A stretch of DNA of 32,199 nucleotides from Bacteroidota bacterium (GTDB lineage: Bacteria > Bacteroidota > Bacteroidia > Sphingobacteriales > Sphingobacteriaceae). The notes beneath the pieces were generated by a model. It was not told the origin of the DNA, did no database searches, and saw only the letters and a list, made by a program, of their open reading frames with translations. The position numbers and the translations under genes are program-made. The stretch spans positions 1 to 32,199 of the forward strand of contig JAJYRG010000027.1 in assembly GCA_021794195.1 (NCBI GenBank), read 5' to 3'. Shown here in pieces: positions 17,748-25,349 of the stretch (positions within the stretch are counted from its first letter, which is position 1; every line of letters begins with the position of its first letter).

Positions 17748-17862
17748 ATATTAAAGAAAAATAAAATCGGCATTTAATTAACATAATAATATTCAATAAA
17801 AACGACTTCACGACAGGAATTATTAACTGAACGAAGCCCCTTATATTGTCGGTAATTTTTAT

Positions 17863-17870
17863 TATGTTTG
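17863..17870 (+). promoter_or_regulatory. -7 promoter box for pdhA-pdhC
   Basis: TATGTTTG is an exact -7 box 33 nt before the pdhA ATG, giving a leader of about 28 nt. The TTG upstream (in ATTGTC) is too close for a normal -33 element, so the match is partial. Confidence 0.45.
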
Positions 17871-17903
17871 TTCCTAATATTATATTGAAATAATTGATTA
17901 GAT

Positions 17904-18899
17904 ATGAGTTCAACACCTATAACAAAAGATACCTATTTGGAGTGGTATAAGTCTATGTTACTTATGCGCAAATTTGAGGAAAAGTCCGGTCAATTGTATG
18001 GTCAACAAAAAATAAGAGGTTTTTGTCACCTTTACATTGGTCAAGAAGCCGTCATTGCGGGGACGATGTCTGTATTAGAGCCGGAAGACTCCATTCTTAC
18101 ATCATATAGAGACCATGCTCATGCATTAGCTAAAGGGATGTCTGCAGACGTTTGTATGGCAGAACTATTTGGAAAAGAGACAGGGTGTTCTAAAGGTAAA
18201 GGAGGCTCTATGCACTTTTTTTCAAAAGAGCATAAAATGATGGGAGGCCATGGGATTGTTGGCGGACAGATTCCGTTGGGAGCAGGGATTGCCTTTGCTG
18301 AACAATATCAAGGCACGAAGAATGTAAGTGTTTGTTTCATGGGAGACGGAGCCGTCAGGCAGGGAGCTTTTCATGAGTCTATGAATATGGCTATGTTATG
18401 GAAGTTGCCTGTTATATTTGTTTGCGAAAACAATGGTTATGCTATGGGTACTTCTTTGGAACGCACTACAAATATGAAAGATATTTATAAAATGGGTTCA
18501 GCTTATGATATGCCTTCAGAGCCTGTCGATGGAATGGATGTTGTAGCTGTGCACACAGCTATGGATGAAGCTGTACGCAGAGCTAGAGAAGGAGAGGGAC
18601 CTACATTCTTAGAAGTGCGTACATATAGATACAAAGGGCATTCTATGTCTGATCCCGCAAAGTATCGTACAAAAGAAGAGTTGGAAGAATATAAAGGGAA
18701 AGATCCGTTAATTTCAACTAAAAAAGCTATTTTAGAGAATAAATATGCAGACGAAGAGTGGTTTAAAGAAGTTGATCAGAACGTGAAAAAAGAAATTGCC
18801 GGTGCAGTAAAGTTTGCAGAGGAGTCTGATTACCCGGATCCATCTGAAATTTATAAGGATGTGTATGCGCAAGAGGATTATCCGTTTGTAAGAGGTTAA
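17904..18899 (+). CDS. pdhA: Pyruvate dehydrogenase E1 component, alpha subunit
   Basis: The alpha subunit (331 residues) of the alpha2-beta2 type E1 decarboxylates pyruvate with thiamine diphosphate and passes the acetyl group to lipoyl-E2. It contains FCHLYIGQEAV, the substrate-loop YRDHAHALAKG at 68-78, GKGGSMHFF, and the thiamine-diphosphate motif starting GDGA at 147-150 and ending ENNGYAMGT at about 175-183. The beta subunit is not encoded next to it: E2 follows directly after 36 nt. E1-beta must therefore come from elsewhere in the genome, an arrangement seen in other Bacteroidota. The alpha chain alone would not be active. Confidence 0.96.
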   Translation: MSSTPITKDTYLEWYKSMLLMRKFEEKSGQLYGQQKIRGFCHLYIGQEAVIAGTMSVLEPEDSILTSYRDHAHALAKGMSADVCMAELFGKETGCSKGKGGSMHFFSKEHKMMGGHGIVGGQIPLGAGIAFAEQYQGTKNVSVCFMGDGAVRQGAFHESMNMAMLWKLPVIFVCENNGYAMGTSLERTTNMKDIYKMGSAYDMPSEPVDGMDVVAVHTAMDEAVRRAREGEGPTFLEVRTYRYKGHSMSDPAKYRTKEELEEYKGKDPLISTKKAILENKYADEEWFKEVDQNVKKEIAGAVKFAEESDYPDPSEIYKDVYAQEDYPFVRG

Positions 18900-18935
18900 G
18901 ATTAGTTTTATACGAAAATAAATAAAGGAATTTTA

Positions 18936-20603
18936 ATGGCTGAAGTAGTTACAATGCCAAAAATGAGCGATACCATGGAAGAAGGGGTGATCGCTAAATG
19001 GCACAAAAAAGTTGGAGACACTGTTTCTTCTGGAGATATTATTGCAGAAGTGGAAACTGATAAGGCTACTATGGATTTTGAGTCTTATCAAGAAGGTACA
19101 TTGCTCTATATAGGTCCAAAAGAAGGGGAAGCAGTTCCCGTAAATGCTGTGATAGCAATATTAGGTGAAGAAGGTGAGGAATATGAGGATTTGTTAAAAG
19201 AGCATGAATCTGGAAGCGCCGATACTAAGGGTTCAGAAGATGAAACAGAAAAATCTACAGATGAATCAGCAGAGGAGGAGAGTGTTGCAGATACTGAAGA
19301 AGGAGACTCTTCAGTAAGTGCGGAGGATTTAGATGTTACGGTGATCACAATGCCGCTTTTAAGTGATACAATGACCGAAGGAGTTATATCAAGCTGGAAC
19401 TTTGAAGTGGGAGATACGATTGCATCAGACGATGCTATTGCAGATGTAGAGACTGATAAAGCCACTATGGAAGTTACGGCATATGCAGAAGGAACACTTT
19501 TATATATAGGTCCGAAAGAAGGAGAATCCGTGCCAGTAAATGGTGTTATCGCTATGGTAGGGCCAGAAGGAACGGATATTGAACCTTTATTAAAACAAGC
19601 GCAGTCAAAAGCAAAATCTGAGGGGGGGAAATCGGAAGGGAAGAAAGAAGATAAAAAAAGCAGTGAACCGAAATCGGAAGAAAAATCTACTTCAGAAACA
19701 ACCTCTTCATCTGATTCGGATGACTCTAGAATTAAAGCTTCTCCATTAGCTAAGAAAATAGCAAAAGAAAAGGGTATCGATCTACGGGATGTCAAAGGAT
19801 CAGCTACTGGAGGAAGAATTGTGAAAAGTGATGTTGAGAACTTCGTACCTGAGAAAAAACAAACTGAGGAGGTATCAACGAAAGCTAAAAGTGCTGCTAC
19901 TATTCCACAGTTCGTCGGAGAAGAAAAATATAGAGAAGAAAACGTGTCGCAAATGCGTAAGACAATTGCGAAACGTCTTTCGGAATCTTTATTTACAGCA
20001 CCACACTTTTACCTGACAATAAGTGTGGATATGGACAATGCAATGGCTGCCCGGAAACAAATTAATGAAGTAGCTCCGGTAAAAGTGTCTTTTAATGACT
20101 TAATCATAAAAGCTGTTTCTATTGCTCTTAAGCAACATTTAGCAGTCAATTCTTCTTGGAAAGGAGATAAGATTCGATTTAATGAACATGTGAACGTTGG
20201 GGTCGCTATAGCTGTAGAAGATGGCTTGTTAGTGCCTGTCGTTCGTTTTGCCGATGGTAAATCACTTTCCCATATTTCTGCAGAGGTGCGCGAGTTCGCA
20301 CAAAAAGCAAAAGATAAAAAGCTTCAGCCTTCTGATTGGGAAGGATCTACATTTACGGTTTCTAATTTGGGTATGTTCGGTATCGATGAGTTTACTTCGA
20401 TTATCAATTCTCCAGATGGAGCTATTTTGTCCGTAGGAGCTATTCAGCAAATCCCTGTGGTTAAAAATGGCGAATTAGTACCTGGAAATGTCATGAAGTT
20501 GACTTTGGGTTGTGATCACCGTGTGGTGGACGGCGCTACAGGTGCAGCGTTTTTACAAACATTGAAAGGGCTGTTGGAAGCGCCTGTAAGACTTTTAGCT
20601 TAA
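18936..20603 (+). CDS. pdhC: Pyruvate dehydrogenase E2, dihydrolipoyl acetyltransferase
   Basis: E2 of the pyruvate dehydrogenase complex (555 residues) transfers acetyl groups from lipoyl arms to CoA. Domain order: lipoyl domain 1 (about 1-80, lipoyl-lysine K43 in ETDKATM), an acidic linker (91-134), lipoyl domain 2 (about 134-212, K175 in ETDKATM), a Lys/Ser/Glu-rich linker (221-266), an E1/E3-binding domain (about 267-303, IKASPLAKKIAKEKG), and the catalytic domain (about 335-555) with active-site H528 and D532 in DHRVVDG. The linkers lack the Ala/Pro-rich composition typical of proteobacterial E2. It is co-transcribed with pdhA and followed by a strong terminator. Confidence 0.96.
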   Translation: MAEVVTMPKMSDTMEEGVIAKWHKKVGDTVSSGDIIAEVETDKATMDFESYQEGTLLYIGPKEGEAVPVNAVIAILGEEGEEYEDLLKEHESGSADTKGSEDETEKSTDESAEEESVADTEEGDSSVSAEDLDVTVITMPLLSDTMTEGVISSWNFEVGDTIASDDAIADVETDKATMEVTAYAEGTLLYIGPKEGESVPVNGVIAMVGPEGTDIEPLLKQAQSKAKSEGGKSEGKKEDKKSSEPKSEEKSTSETTSSSDSDDSRIKASPLAKKIAKEKGIDLRDVKGSATGGRIVKSDVENFVPEKKQTEEVSTKAKSAATIPQFVGEEKYREENVSQMRKTIAKRLSESLFTAPHFYLTISVDMDNAMAARKQINEVAPVKVSFNDLIIKAVSIALKQHLAVNSSWKGDKIRFNEHVNVGVAIAVEDGLLVPVVRFADGKSLSHISAEVREFAQKAKDKKLQPSDWEGSTFTVSNLGMFGIDEFTSIINSPDGAILSVGAIQQIPVVKNGELVPGNVMKLTLGCDHRVVDGATGAAFLQTLKGLLEAPVRLLA

Positions 20604-20633
20604 ATAAAATAAAGGGCTTCAAAAAAGGATTTC

Positions 20634-20674
20634 AAACAGAAAAAGCAATCGAGAAACGGTTGCTTTTTCTGTTT
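20634..20674 (+). terminator. Terminator after pdhC
   Basis: AAACAGAAAAAGCAA (20634-20648) pairs perfectly with 20660-20674, extended inward by three pairs (one of them G-T) around a 5-nt AGAAA loop. The T-rich 3' arm acts as part of the tail. It lies 31 nt after the pdhC stop. Confidence 0.8.
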
Positions 20675-20716
20675 AATGACAGAAACGATGTCTTTATTAT
20701 TTAATAACATTTAATC

Positions 20717-21400
20717 ATGAATGAAAAGATTGTTTTAGTGAGTGGTGCGGCTGGAAATCTTGGTGGTGCAGTTGTCGAATATTTTCTTGAAGAAGGCTGT
20801 CGGGTGATAGGCTTGGTTCACCGTGCTACAGGCAGAGCACGTGCCGAAGAAAAATATTCGGAATTTGCATTAGACCTTTTGGATGAAAAAGCAATTCAGA
20901 ATTGTATAAACGGGATAATTAAAAAACAGGGACAGATAAATATAGCTGTATTGACGGTGGGTGGTTTTACTTTAGGCACTCTTGAAAAAACTTCAATGCA
21001 AGATTTGAACCATTTAATCCGCTTAAATTTTGAAACTGCTTATAATTTAGCAAGACCGGTTTTAGCAGAAATGAAAAAATATAAATCGGGTAAGCTCTTT
21101 TTTATAGGCTCTTTGAAAGGTCTAGACACAAGTACAGGGAAAGGCACGGTTGCATACAGCCTTTCTAAATCTTTACTCCTTCAATTGACAAATATTATAA
21201 ATGCCGATACGAAGGGTTCAGCTGTATCAGCGTACTATGTGGCTCCAAGCACTATAGATACCCCGCAAAACCGTGAGGCAATGCCGGAAGCAGATTTTTC
21301 AAATTGGGAAAAACCTTCTCAAATTGCGGAAATAATTGGCCGTTATGCAAAAGTAACCAAAGAGAATAGAAAGATAGTGATTCAAGATGAGATGCAATAG
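20717..21400 (+). CDS. Short-chain dehydrogenase/reductase
   Basis: A 227-residue NAD(P)-dependent SDR with a Rossmann fold. The cofactor-binding glycine motif is SGAAGNLGG (9-17), an atypical form of TGxxxGxG. The catalytic set is S132 (IGSLKG), Y147 and K151 (AYSLSK). The VLTVGGF stretch replaces the usual NNAG strand. The protein is shorter than most SDRs, which have about 250 residues, mainly at the C-terminal substrate-binding end. The substrate cannot be inferred. It stands alone between the pdhC terminator and the convergent DUF2027 gene. Confidence 0.85.
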   Translation: MNEKIVLVSGAAGNLGGAVVEYFLEEGCRVIGLVHRATGRARAEEKYSEFALDLLDEKAIQNCINGIIKKQGQINIAVLTVGGFTLGTLEKTSMQDLNHLIRLNFETAYNLARPVLAEMKKYKSGKLFFIGSLKGLDTSTGKGTVAYSLSKSLLLQLTNIINADTKGSAVSAYYVAPSTIDTPQNREAMPEADFSNWEKPSQIAEIIGRYAKVTKENRKIVIQDEMQ

Positions 21401-21532
21401 ATGAGGTTTATTTTTATAGTTAGTGATTTTTATTTTTCTACATCTCTAAGATTGTGAATACATATTTATACAACATTTACTGAGAAAGGGGAGAGCCGTG
21501 TGATAACAATAGCAGAATGTCTTTTTGGCTCT

Positions 21533-22291
21533 TTATCTATTAAATCTGCTTAGATCAATTTTTCCTTTTATTTTTATGGAATTTTTATTTTTTGATCCAG
21601 GCCTGTGACTGATGTGCTTTTCTTTTAATTTTTCTATTTTACGTTTTTCTTGTTGATCGAGAGGGAAAAGCCAACCGTTTGTTTTTAATATAGGGAGTGG
21701 TTCAGGTTCTATAGATAAGTCTGTCGAATTTATTTTTATTGTTTTATCGATAGGTTTGGTAATTTCTCTTTCTTCTGAAGTGAAGCGTAAGATTTGAAAA
21801 TTAAACTTTGGCCATAGCTTTATAGAGTTTAATTCTCCAGAAAAAAACTTTGAACTGCTATTTTTTTTTATGATTTCTCTTGATATTCCGACAGCATTTT
21901 GATGCTGAATTGCCGATACAGAAATTAATATTTCAAAAGAGGTGTTATTTGAAACATATAAATCTGCTTTTCCCGGAATTTGTTGGGGAATTACTCCAAC
22001 AAATACACCTTTTTCTATAAATTCGGCAGGAGTTTTAAGGAGAATATCTTGAGAAGTCTGCCGTTGTGTTTCTTCTTTTACTCTTTTCTTGGCCTCGACT
22101 GGTGATGTGGTATTTCCTTTTTTTGTTGTTTCGTCCTGTACTTTTGTGACTTTATTTATTGGAACTGGAATTTCAAATCCGGAGTCATCTGTTACTCCGA
22201 TTAGATTATTGTTTTTAATTGAGGTAATATACCCTTCGATATCCTCATCTACAAATCGTACGAACTCACCTATTTTATATTCCATGTTCAT
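21533..22291 (-). CDS. DUF2027-type protein lacking the Smr domain
   Basis: A 252-residue protein. The N-terminal domain (KIGEFVRFVDEDIEGYITSI, then GFEIPVPINKV) and the central beta-rich domain (KGVFVGVIPQ to about NGWLFPLDQQ) resemble the Bacteroidota DUF2027 family. In the members I know, a basic linker leads to a C-terminal Smr (MutS2-like) nuclease domain with a DLH motif. Here the chain ends just after the basic linker, at KGKIDLSRFNR. Fewer than 135 nt remain before the neighbouring gene, too few for an Smr domain, so this is not a simple late frameshift. Two starts are possible (22291 or the second ATG at 22285). It follows rbfA but is separated by a strong hairpin. Its function is unknown. 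Confidence 0.75.
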   Translation of the reverse strand: MNMEYKIGEFVRFVDEDIEGYITSIKNNNLIGVTDDSGFEIPVPINKVTKVQDETTKKGNTTSPVEAKKRVKEETQRQTSQDILLKTPAEFIEKGVFVGVIPQQIPGKADLYVSNNTSFEILISVSAIQHQNAVGISREIIKKNSSSKFFSGELNSIKLWPKFNFQILRFTSEEREITKPIDKTIKINSTDLSIEPEPLPILKTNGWLFPLDQQEKRKIEKLKEKHISHRPGSKNKNSIKIKGKIDLSRFNR

Positions 22292-22335
22292 TTTATATTT
22301 GGATTTATTAAGATGTAATCTATGGAAAAAAATGG

Positions 22336-22369
22336 AGGGTTAAAAAAAATACATGTATTTTTTAACCCT
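22336..22369 (-). terminator. Bidirectional terminator-like hairpin after rbfA
   Basis: AGGGTT (22336-22341) pairs with AACCCT (22364-22369). The stem continues through an A-run/T-run palindrome centred on ACATGT, with two unpaired A. On the minus strand the stem is followed shortly by a run of T. It lies between rbfA and the DUF2027 gene. Confidence 0.7.
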
Positions 22370-22418
22370 AAAAAACACCTTTGATTCTAATATTGAAGAA
22401 ATGTATATTTTTTCTTAA

Positions 22419-22799
22419 TTATGTATCATCATTAGAGTTATTGTTCTCTTTCTTTATTTCGTCAAAAATTCTGTCCATATTCTCTACATAATCACTAGTG
22501 TCATCAATGTAAAATTCAAGCTCAGGAACTGCTTTAATGTCATGACGTATTTTGTTGCCCAATTTGTACCGGATCTTGGAAGTGTTCTGTTGGATCTGTT
22601 CGAATTTTTCTGTTTTGGTTTTCGAGTCTAAAAAACTTAAATATATACGGGCAATTGATAGATCAGGAGTCATGCGTACCTTAGTGACAGTAATGAATGC
22701 CCCCGGAGCCCAATTGCTCCCCTCATGCTGAAATAGCTCAGATAAATCTTTTTGTATCACATTTGCGAATCGCTGTTGTCTTTTGCTTTCTCCCGTCAT
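22419..22799 (-). CDS. rbfA: Ribosome-binding factor A
   Basis: RbfA (126 residues, normal length) is a KH-domain-like factor that binds the 30S subunit during late 16S rRNA processing and helps growth in the cold. Family features are ESKRQQRFANVIQKDLSELFQ at the N-terminus, VTKVRMTPDLSIARIYLSFL in the middle, and the helix-strand IRYKLGNKIRHDIKAVPELEFYIDDT near the end. The last residues (NNSNDDT) are a short polar tail. It is encoded alone here. The downstream hairpin suggests a one-gene transcript, and the upstream side faces the non-coding RNA terminator at 22871. Confidence 0.95.
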   Translation of the reverse strand: MTGESKRQQRFANVIQKDLSELFQHEGSNWAPGAFITVTKVRMTPDLSIARIYLSFLDSKTKTEKFEQIQQNTSKIRYKLGNKIRHDIKAVPELEFYIDDTSDYVENMDRIFDEIKKENNNSNDDT

Positions 22800-22861
22800 T
22801 TTTTTAATGTTTAAGTACTTGTTATTTTGAATAAGAATTTAATGATACTACAAATTTTTGA

Positions 22862-23048
22862 AAAATAAAAACAAAAGGCGTGCAACGGTCATTGGCACGC
22901 CTTTTGTACTTAAGTTTATAATTGGGGAAACTAAAAAATCATTGAAAATTTAAAGACTTTTCGGGTCTATCAAAACTTTAACGTTTATTCATCGGTCTGG
23001 ATACTAAAGCAAATCGTACTTACTTTCGCACTTCCATTCCCCCTTTAT
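22862..23048 (-). ncRNA. Structured non-coding RNA, 6S-like candidate
   Basis: This stretch lacks a convincing ORF but has a complete small transcription unit on the minus strand: a perfect promoter (see 23053-23084), a start near 23047, and a strong terminator at 22871-22907, giving about 185 nt. The first 120 nt can fold into one long hairpin. Its outer stem is GGGGAA (about 23037-23042) with TTTCCCC (22924-22930), extended by ATAA with TTAT. There is a large bulge on the 5' side, and the apical stem AAAGTTT/AAATTTT is capped by AGAC/GTCT. A long interrupted hairpin with a central bubble is the architecture of 6S RNA, and the size fits the 6S-Flavo class as I remember it. The assignment is inference; the existence of a transcript is better supported than its name. 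Confidence 0.6.
22871..22907 (-). terminator. Terminator of the non-coding RNA
   Basis: ACAAAAGGCGTGC (22871-22883) pairs perfectly, 13 bp, with 22895-22907 around an 11-nt loop. Read on the minus strand it is followed by a T-rich tail (complement of 22860-22870). No protein gene precedes it on that strand. Confidence 0.88.
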
Positions 23049-23052
23049 GTAA

Positions 23053-23084
23053 CAAACATATAGAGATAAAAGATAATCTCAAAA
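23053..23084 (-). promoter_or_regulatory. Consensus promoter of the non-coding RNA
   Basis: On the minus strand TTTTG (23080-23084) is followed after exactly 19 nt by TATGTTTG (23053-23060). Both elements and the spacing fit the Bacteroidota sigma promoter consensus, making this the best promoter in the interior of the window. Confidence 0.8.
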
Positions 23085-23254
23085 CTTTTATTTAAAATAA
23101 AGTAACCGCTCACTTACTTGCATGAAGCGCGCGGAGCCGAGTTTAGGGAAGAGAAATGTCAAAAAACTATCATAGTTCCAATTTAAACGTGTTTTTTAAG
23201 AATATTTTTTTTTCCGTTTTTCAAAGTGTATTTTCGTAATAAATAAATACTTAC

Positions 23255-24586
23255 ATGAAAATTTGGAGAAAAAATATTGACGTAGATGCATTTGTAGATT
23301 CTTTTACTGTGGGTAGGGATCGGGAATTTGATCTGGATTTAGCCGAAGCGGATGTGTTGGGATCATTAGCGCATACTAAAATGCTGGAATCTATAGGCTT
23401 ATTGACTAGAGAGGAATTGCGCGATATCCAAAAAGAATTGAAAAATATATACCAACAAATTCTTGACAAAGATTTTGAAATAAACGAAAGTGTAGAAGAC
23501 GTGCATTCTCAGATAGAGATGATGTTGACAGAACGTATAGGTGAAGCTGGAAAAAAAATTCATTCCGGCAGGTCTAGGAATGATCAGGTCTTAGTAGACT
23601 TGAAAATATATTTTCGAAATGAAATCCGAGCTATGATTAATGAAATCAGGCAACTATTCGATAAGTTAATTGCTTTAAGTAATCAACATAAGCAAATATT
23701 GATGCCGGGATATACGCATATGCAGATTGCTATGCCCTCTTCTTTTGGGCTTTGGTTTGGAGCTTATGCGGAAAGTCTCGTAGACGATTTAGAGTTTATC
23801 CAAGCTGCCTGGCGCATCTGTAATAAAAATCCTCTGGGGTCGGCAGCGGGCTATGGGTCTTCTTTTCCTTTAAATAGGAGGATGACGACTGAGTTATTGG
23901 GTTTTGATGATCTAAATTATAATGTCGTTTACGCACAAATGGGTAGAGGAAAAACAGAACGGATAATTGCTCAGGCGTTGAGTTCTGTCGCCGCTACTTT
24001 AGCTAAATTTTCTATGGATATATGCTTATTTAATAGCCAAAACTTTGGGTTTATTTCTTTTCCAGCTCATCTGACTACTGGTTCAAGTATCATGCCGCAT
24101 AAAAAGAATCCAGATGTTTTTGAGTTAATTCGCTCTAAATGTAACATACTTCAAGCTTTGCCAAACGAAATAGCTATGATGACAACGAACTTGCCGACAG
24201 GCTATCAAAGAGATCTACAATTGCTTAAAGAAGGGTTGTTCCCAGCATTTGAGACTTTAAAAGATTGTTTGTCTATAACTACTTTTATGTTAGATAATAT
24301 TATTATTAATGAGAACATTTTAAAGGAAAAAAAATATGATTATCTTTTTAGTGTAGAGGTAGTCAACAATGAAGTATTTAATGGAAAGTCATTTAGAGAT
24401 GCATATAGGGAAGTAGGAATAGCGATAGAAGAGGGTACCTATAAACCTTCTAAAAAAGTAAAGCATAGCCATGAAGGAAGTATAGGGAATCTGTGTAACG
24501 ACAAGATACAAAATATGTTTTGGCAGATATATGATCGTTTTAACTTTGATAAGATAGATACGGCCCTCAAAAACTTGGTCAAATAG
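23255..24586 (+). CDS. argH: Argininosuccinate lyase
   Basis: Argininosuccinate lyase (443 residues) splits argininosuccinate into arginine and fumarate, the last step of arginine synthesis. Family motifs are the N-terminal FTVGRDREFDLDLAEADVLGSLAH, HSGRSRNDQV at 103-112, GYTHMQ with H155, GSAAGYGSSFP, and the fumarase-superfamily signature GSSIMPHKKNPD at 276-287 with the catalytic serine loop. The gene is solitary: no other arg gene is in the window. A -7-like TATTTTCG (23229-23236) lies about 18 nt before the ATG. Confidence 0.97.
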   Translation: MKIWRKNIDVDAFVDSFTVGRDREFDLDLAEADVLGSLAHTKMLESIGLLTREELRDIQKELKNIYQQILDKDFEINESVEDVHSQIEMMLTERIGEAGKKIHSGRSRNDQVLVDLKIYFRNEIRAMINEIRQLFDKLIALSNQHKQILMPGYTHMQIAMPSSFGLWFGAYAESLVDDLEFIQAAWRICNKNPLGSAAGYGSSFPLNRRMTTELLGFDDLNYNVVYAQMGRGKTERIIAQALSSVAATLAKFSMDICLFNSQNFGFISFPAHLTTGSSIMPHKKNPDVFELIRSKCNILQALPNEIAMMTTNLPTGYQRDLQLLKEGLFPAFETLKDCLSITTFMLDNIIINENILKEKKYDYLFSVEVVNNEVFNGKSFRDAYREVGIAIEEGTYKPSKKVKHSHEGSIGNLCNDKIQNMFWQIYDRFNFDKIDTALKNLVK

Positions 24587-24652
24587 CCCCCCTTGAGTGC
24601 TTTCTTAACATAGATCAATGTTTTTAGTATTAAAAAATATGACCTTTGATAA

Positions 24653-24682
24653 TTGACTAAAAGTTGAAATTATTTAATTTTA
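24653..24682 (+). promoter_or_regulatory. Promoter of the YceI-like gene
   Basis: TTG (24653-24655), a 19-nt spacer, then TAATTTTA (24675-24682), one mismatch from TAnnTTTG. The predicted start near 24688 lies 18 nt before the ATG at 24706 and excludes the upstream TTG at 24664 as a start codon. Confidence 0.5.
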
Positions 24683-24705
24683 CGTATAAAATAAAATACA
24701 AAAAC

Positions 24706-25221
24706 ATGAAATGGAATTTTGATAAAGCGCACAGTGAATTAGTGCTGAAAGTAAAACATATGATGATTTCTAATGTTACGGGTACATTTGATGAGTTTGA
24801 TGTAGCTTTAGAATCAGAGGATGAGAGTTTCAAAAATACAAATGTTAATCTTGTTGCACAAGCAGCAAGTATTCAAACTCGTAATACGCAAAGAGATGAG
24901 CATTTGCGGAGTGGGGATTTTTTGGAAACAGAAAAGTTTCCGGAAATTACTTTCATATCTGAAGGAGCTGATTTGCATTCTGGTAAAATAAAAGGAGAAC
25001 TAACGATAAAAGATGTTACTAAAGAGGTAGAATTAGATGTAGATTTTGGTGGGATAAATAAAGATCCCTGGGGGAATCAAAAAGCTGGGTTTTCAATAGA
25101 AGGGAAAATCAGCAGACAAGATTTTGGGCTTACGTGGAATACAGTACTTGAATCAGGAGGTGTGATGGTAAGTGATATAATTCGTCTTTCGGCAGAACTA
25201 CAATTTGCGCAAGAAGTATAA
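24706..25221 (+). CDS. YceI-family protein, cytoplasmic form
   Basis: A 171-residue YceI-like protein, a lipocalin-like beta-barrel that in characterised members binds polyisoprenoid lipids. Family marks are the WNFDKAHSELVLKVKHMMISNVTG start, FDEFDVAL, the TRNTQRDEHLRSGDFLETEKFPEITF block, LTIKDVTKEVELDVDFGG, and the C-terminal ISRQDFGLTWN. Unlike E. coli YceI, it has no signal peptide, so it should act in the cytoplasm, as many Bacteroidota versions appear to. An in-frame TTG at 24664 would add 14 residues, but it lies within the predicted promoter region. The ligand is unknown. Confidence 0.9.
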   Translation: MKWNFDKAHSELVLKVKHMMISNVTGTFDEFDVALESEDESFKNTNVNLVAQAASIQTRNTQRDEHLRSGDFLETEKFPEITFISEGADLHSGKIKGELTIKDVTKEVELDVDFGGINKDPWGNQKAGFSIEGKISRQDFGLTWNTVLESGGVMVSDIIRLSAELQFAQEV

Positions 25222-25244
25222 TATAAAAGTAAGAATAACATCAT

Positions 25245-25276
25245 TGGGCTTAATTAATATACTTTAATTAAGCCCA
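25245..25276 (+). terminator. Terminator between yceI and galM
   Basis: TGGGCTTAATTAA (25245-25257) pairs perfectly with TTAATTAAGCCCA (25264-25276), followed on the plus strand by a run of T. The inner ends are AT-rich. It could serve both convergent genes, though the T-run favours the yceI side. Confidence 0.85.
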
Positions 25277-25349
25277 TTTTTTATAATCCGGATGATGGAA
25301 ACAGAAGGTCAATTTTGACAAAACGGTTTATATAATAATATTTATTTTA

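Noticed and set aside
19050-19560. Direct DNA repeats around 19050-19150 and 19450-19560
   Set aside because: They are the coding sequences of the two homologous lipoyl domains, not a separate repeat element.
19106-19795. Open frame of 229 codons antisense to pdhC
   Set aside because: It is a mirror of the Ser/Glu/Lys-rich linker and lipoyl domain codons; the product is low complexity and has no recognisable domain.
21485-21530. GAGCC/GGCTC hairpin after the DUF2027 gene
   Set aside because: The loop is about 30 nt and no clear T-run follows on the minus strand; a terminator is possible but not supported.
24664-24705. TTG start for the YceI-like protein
   Set aside because: It lies between the -33 and -7 elements of the predicted promoter, and the ATG at 24706 fits the family N-terminus.
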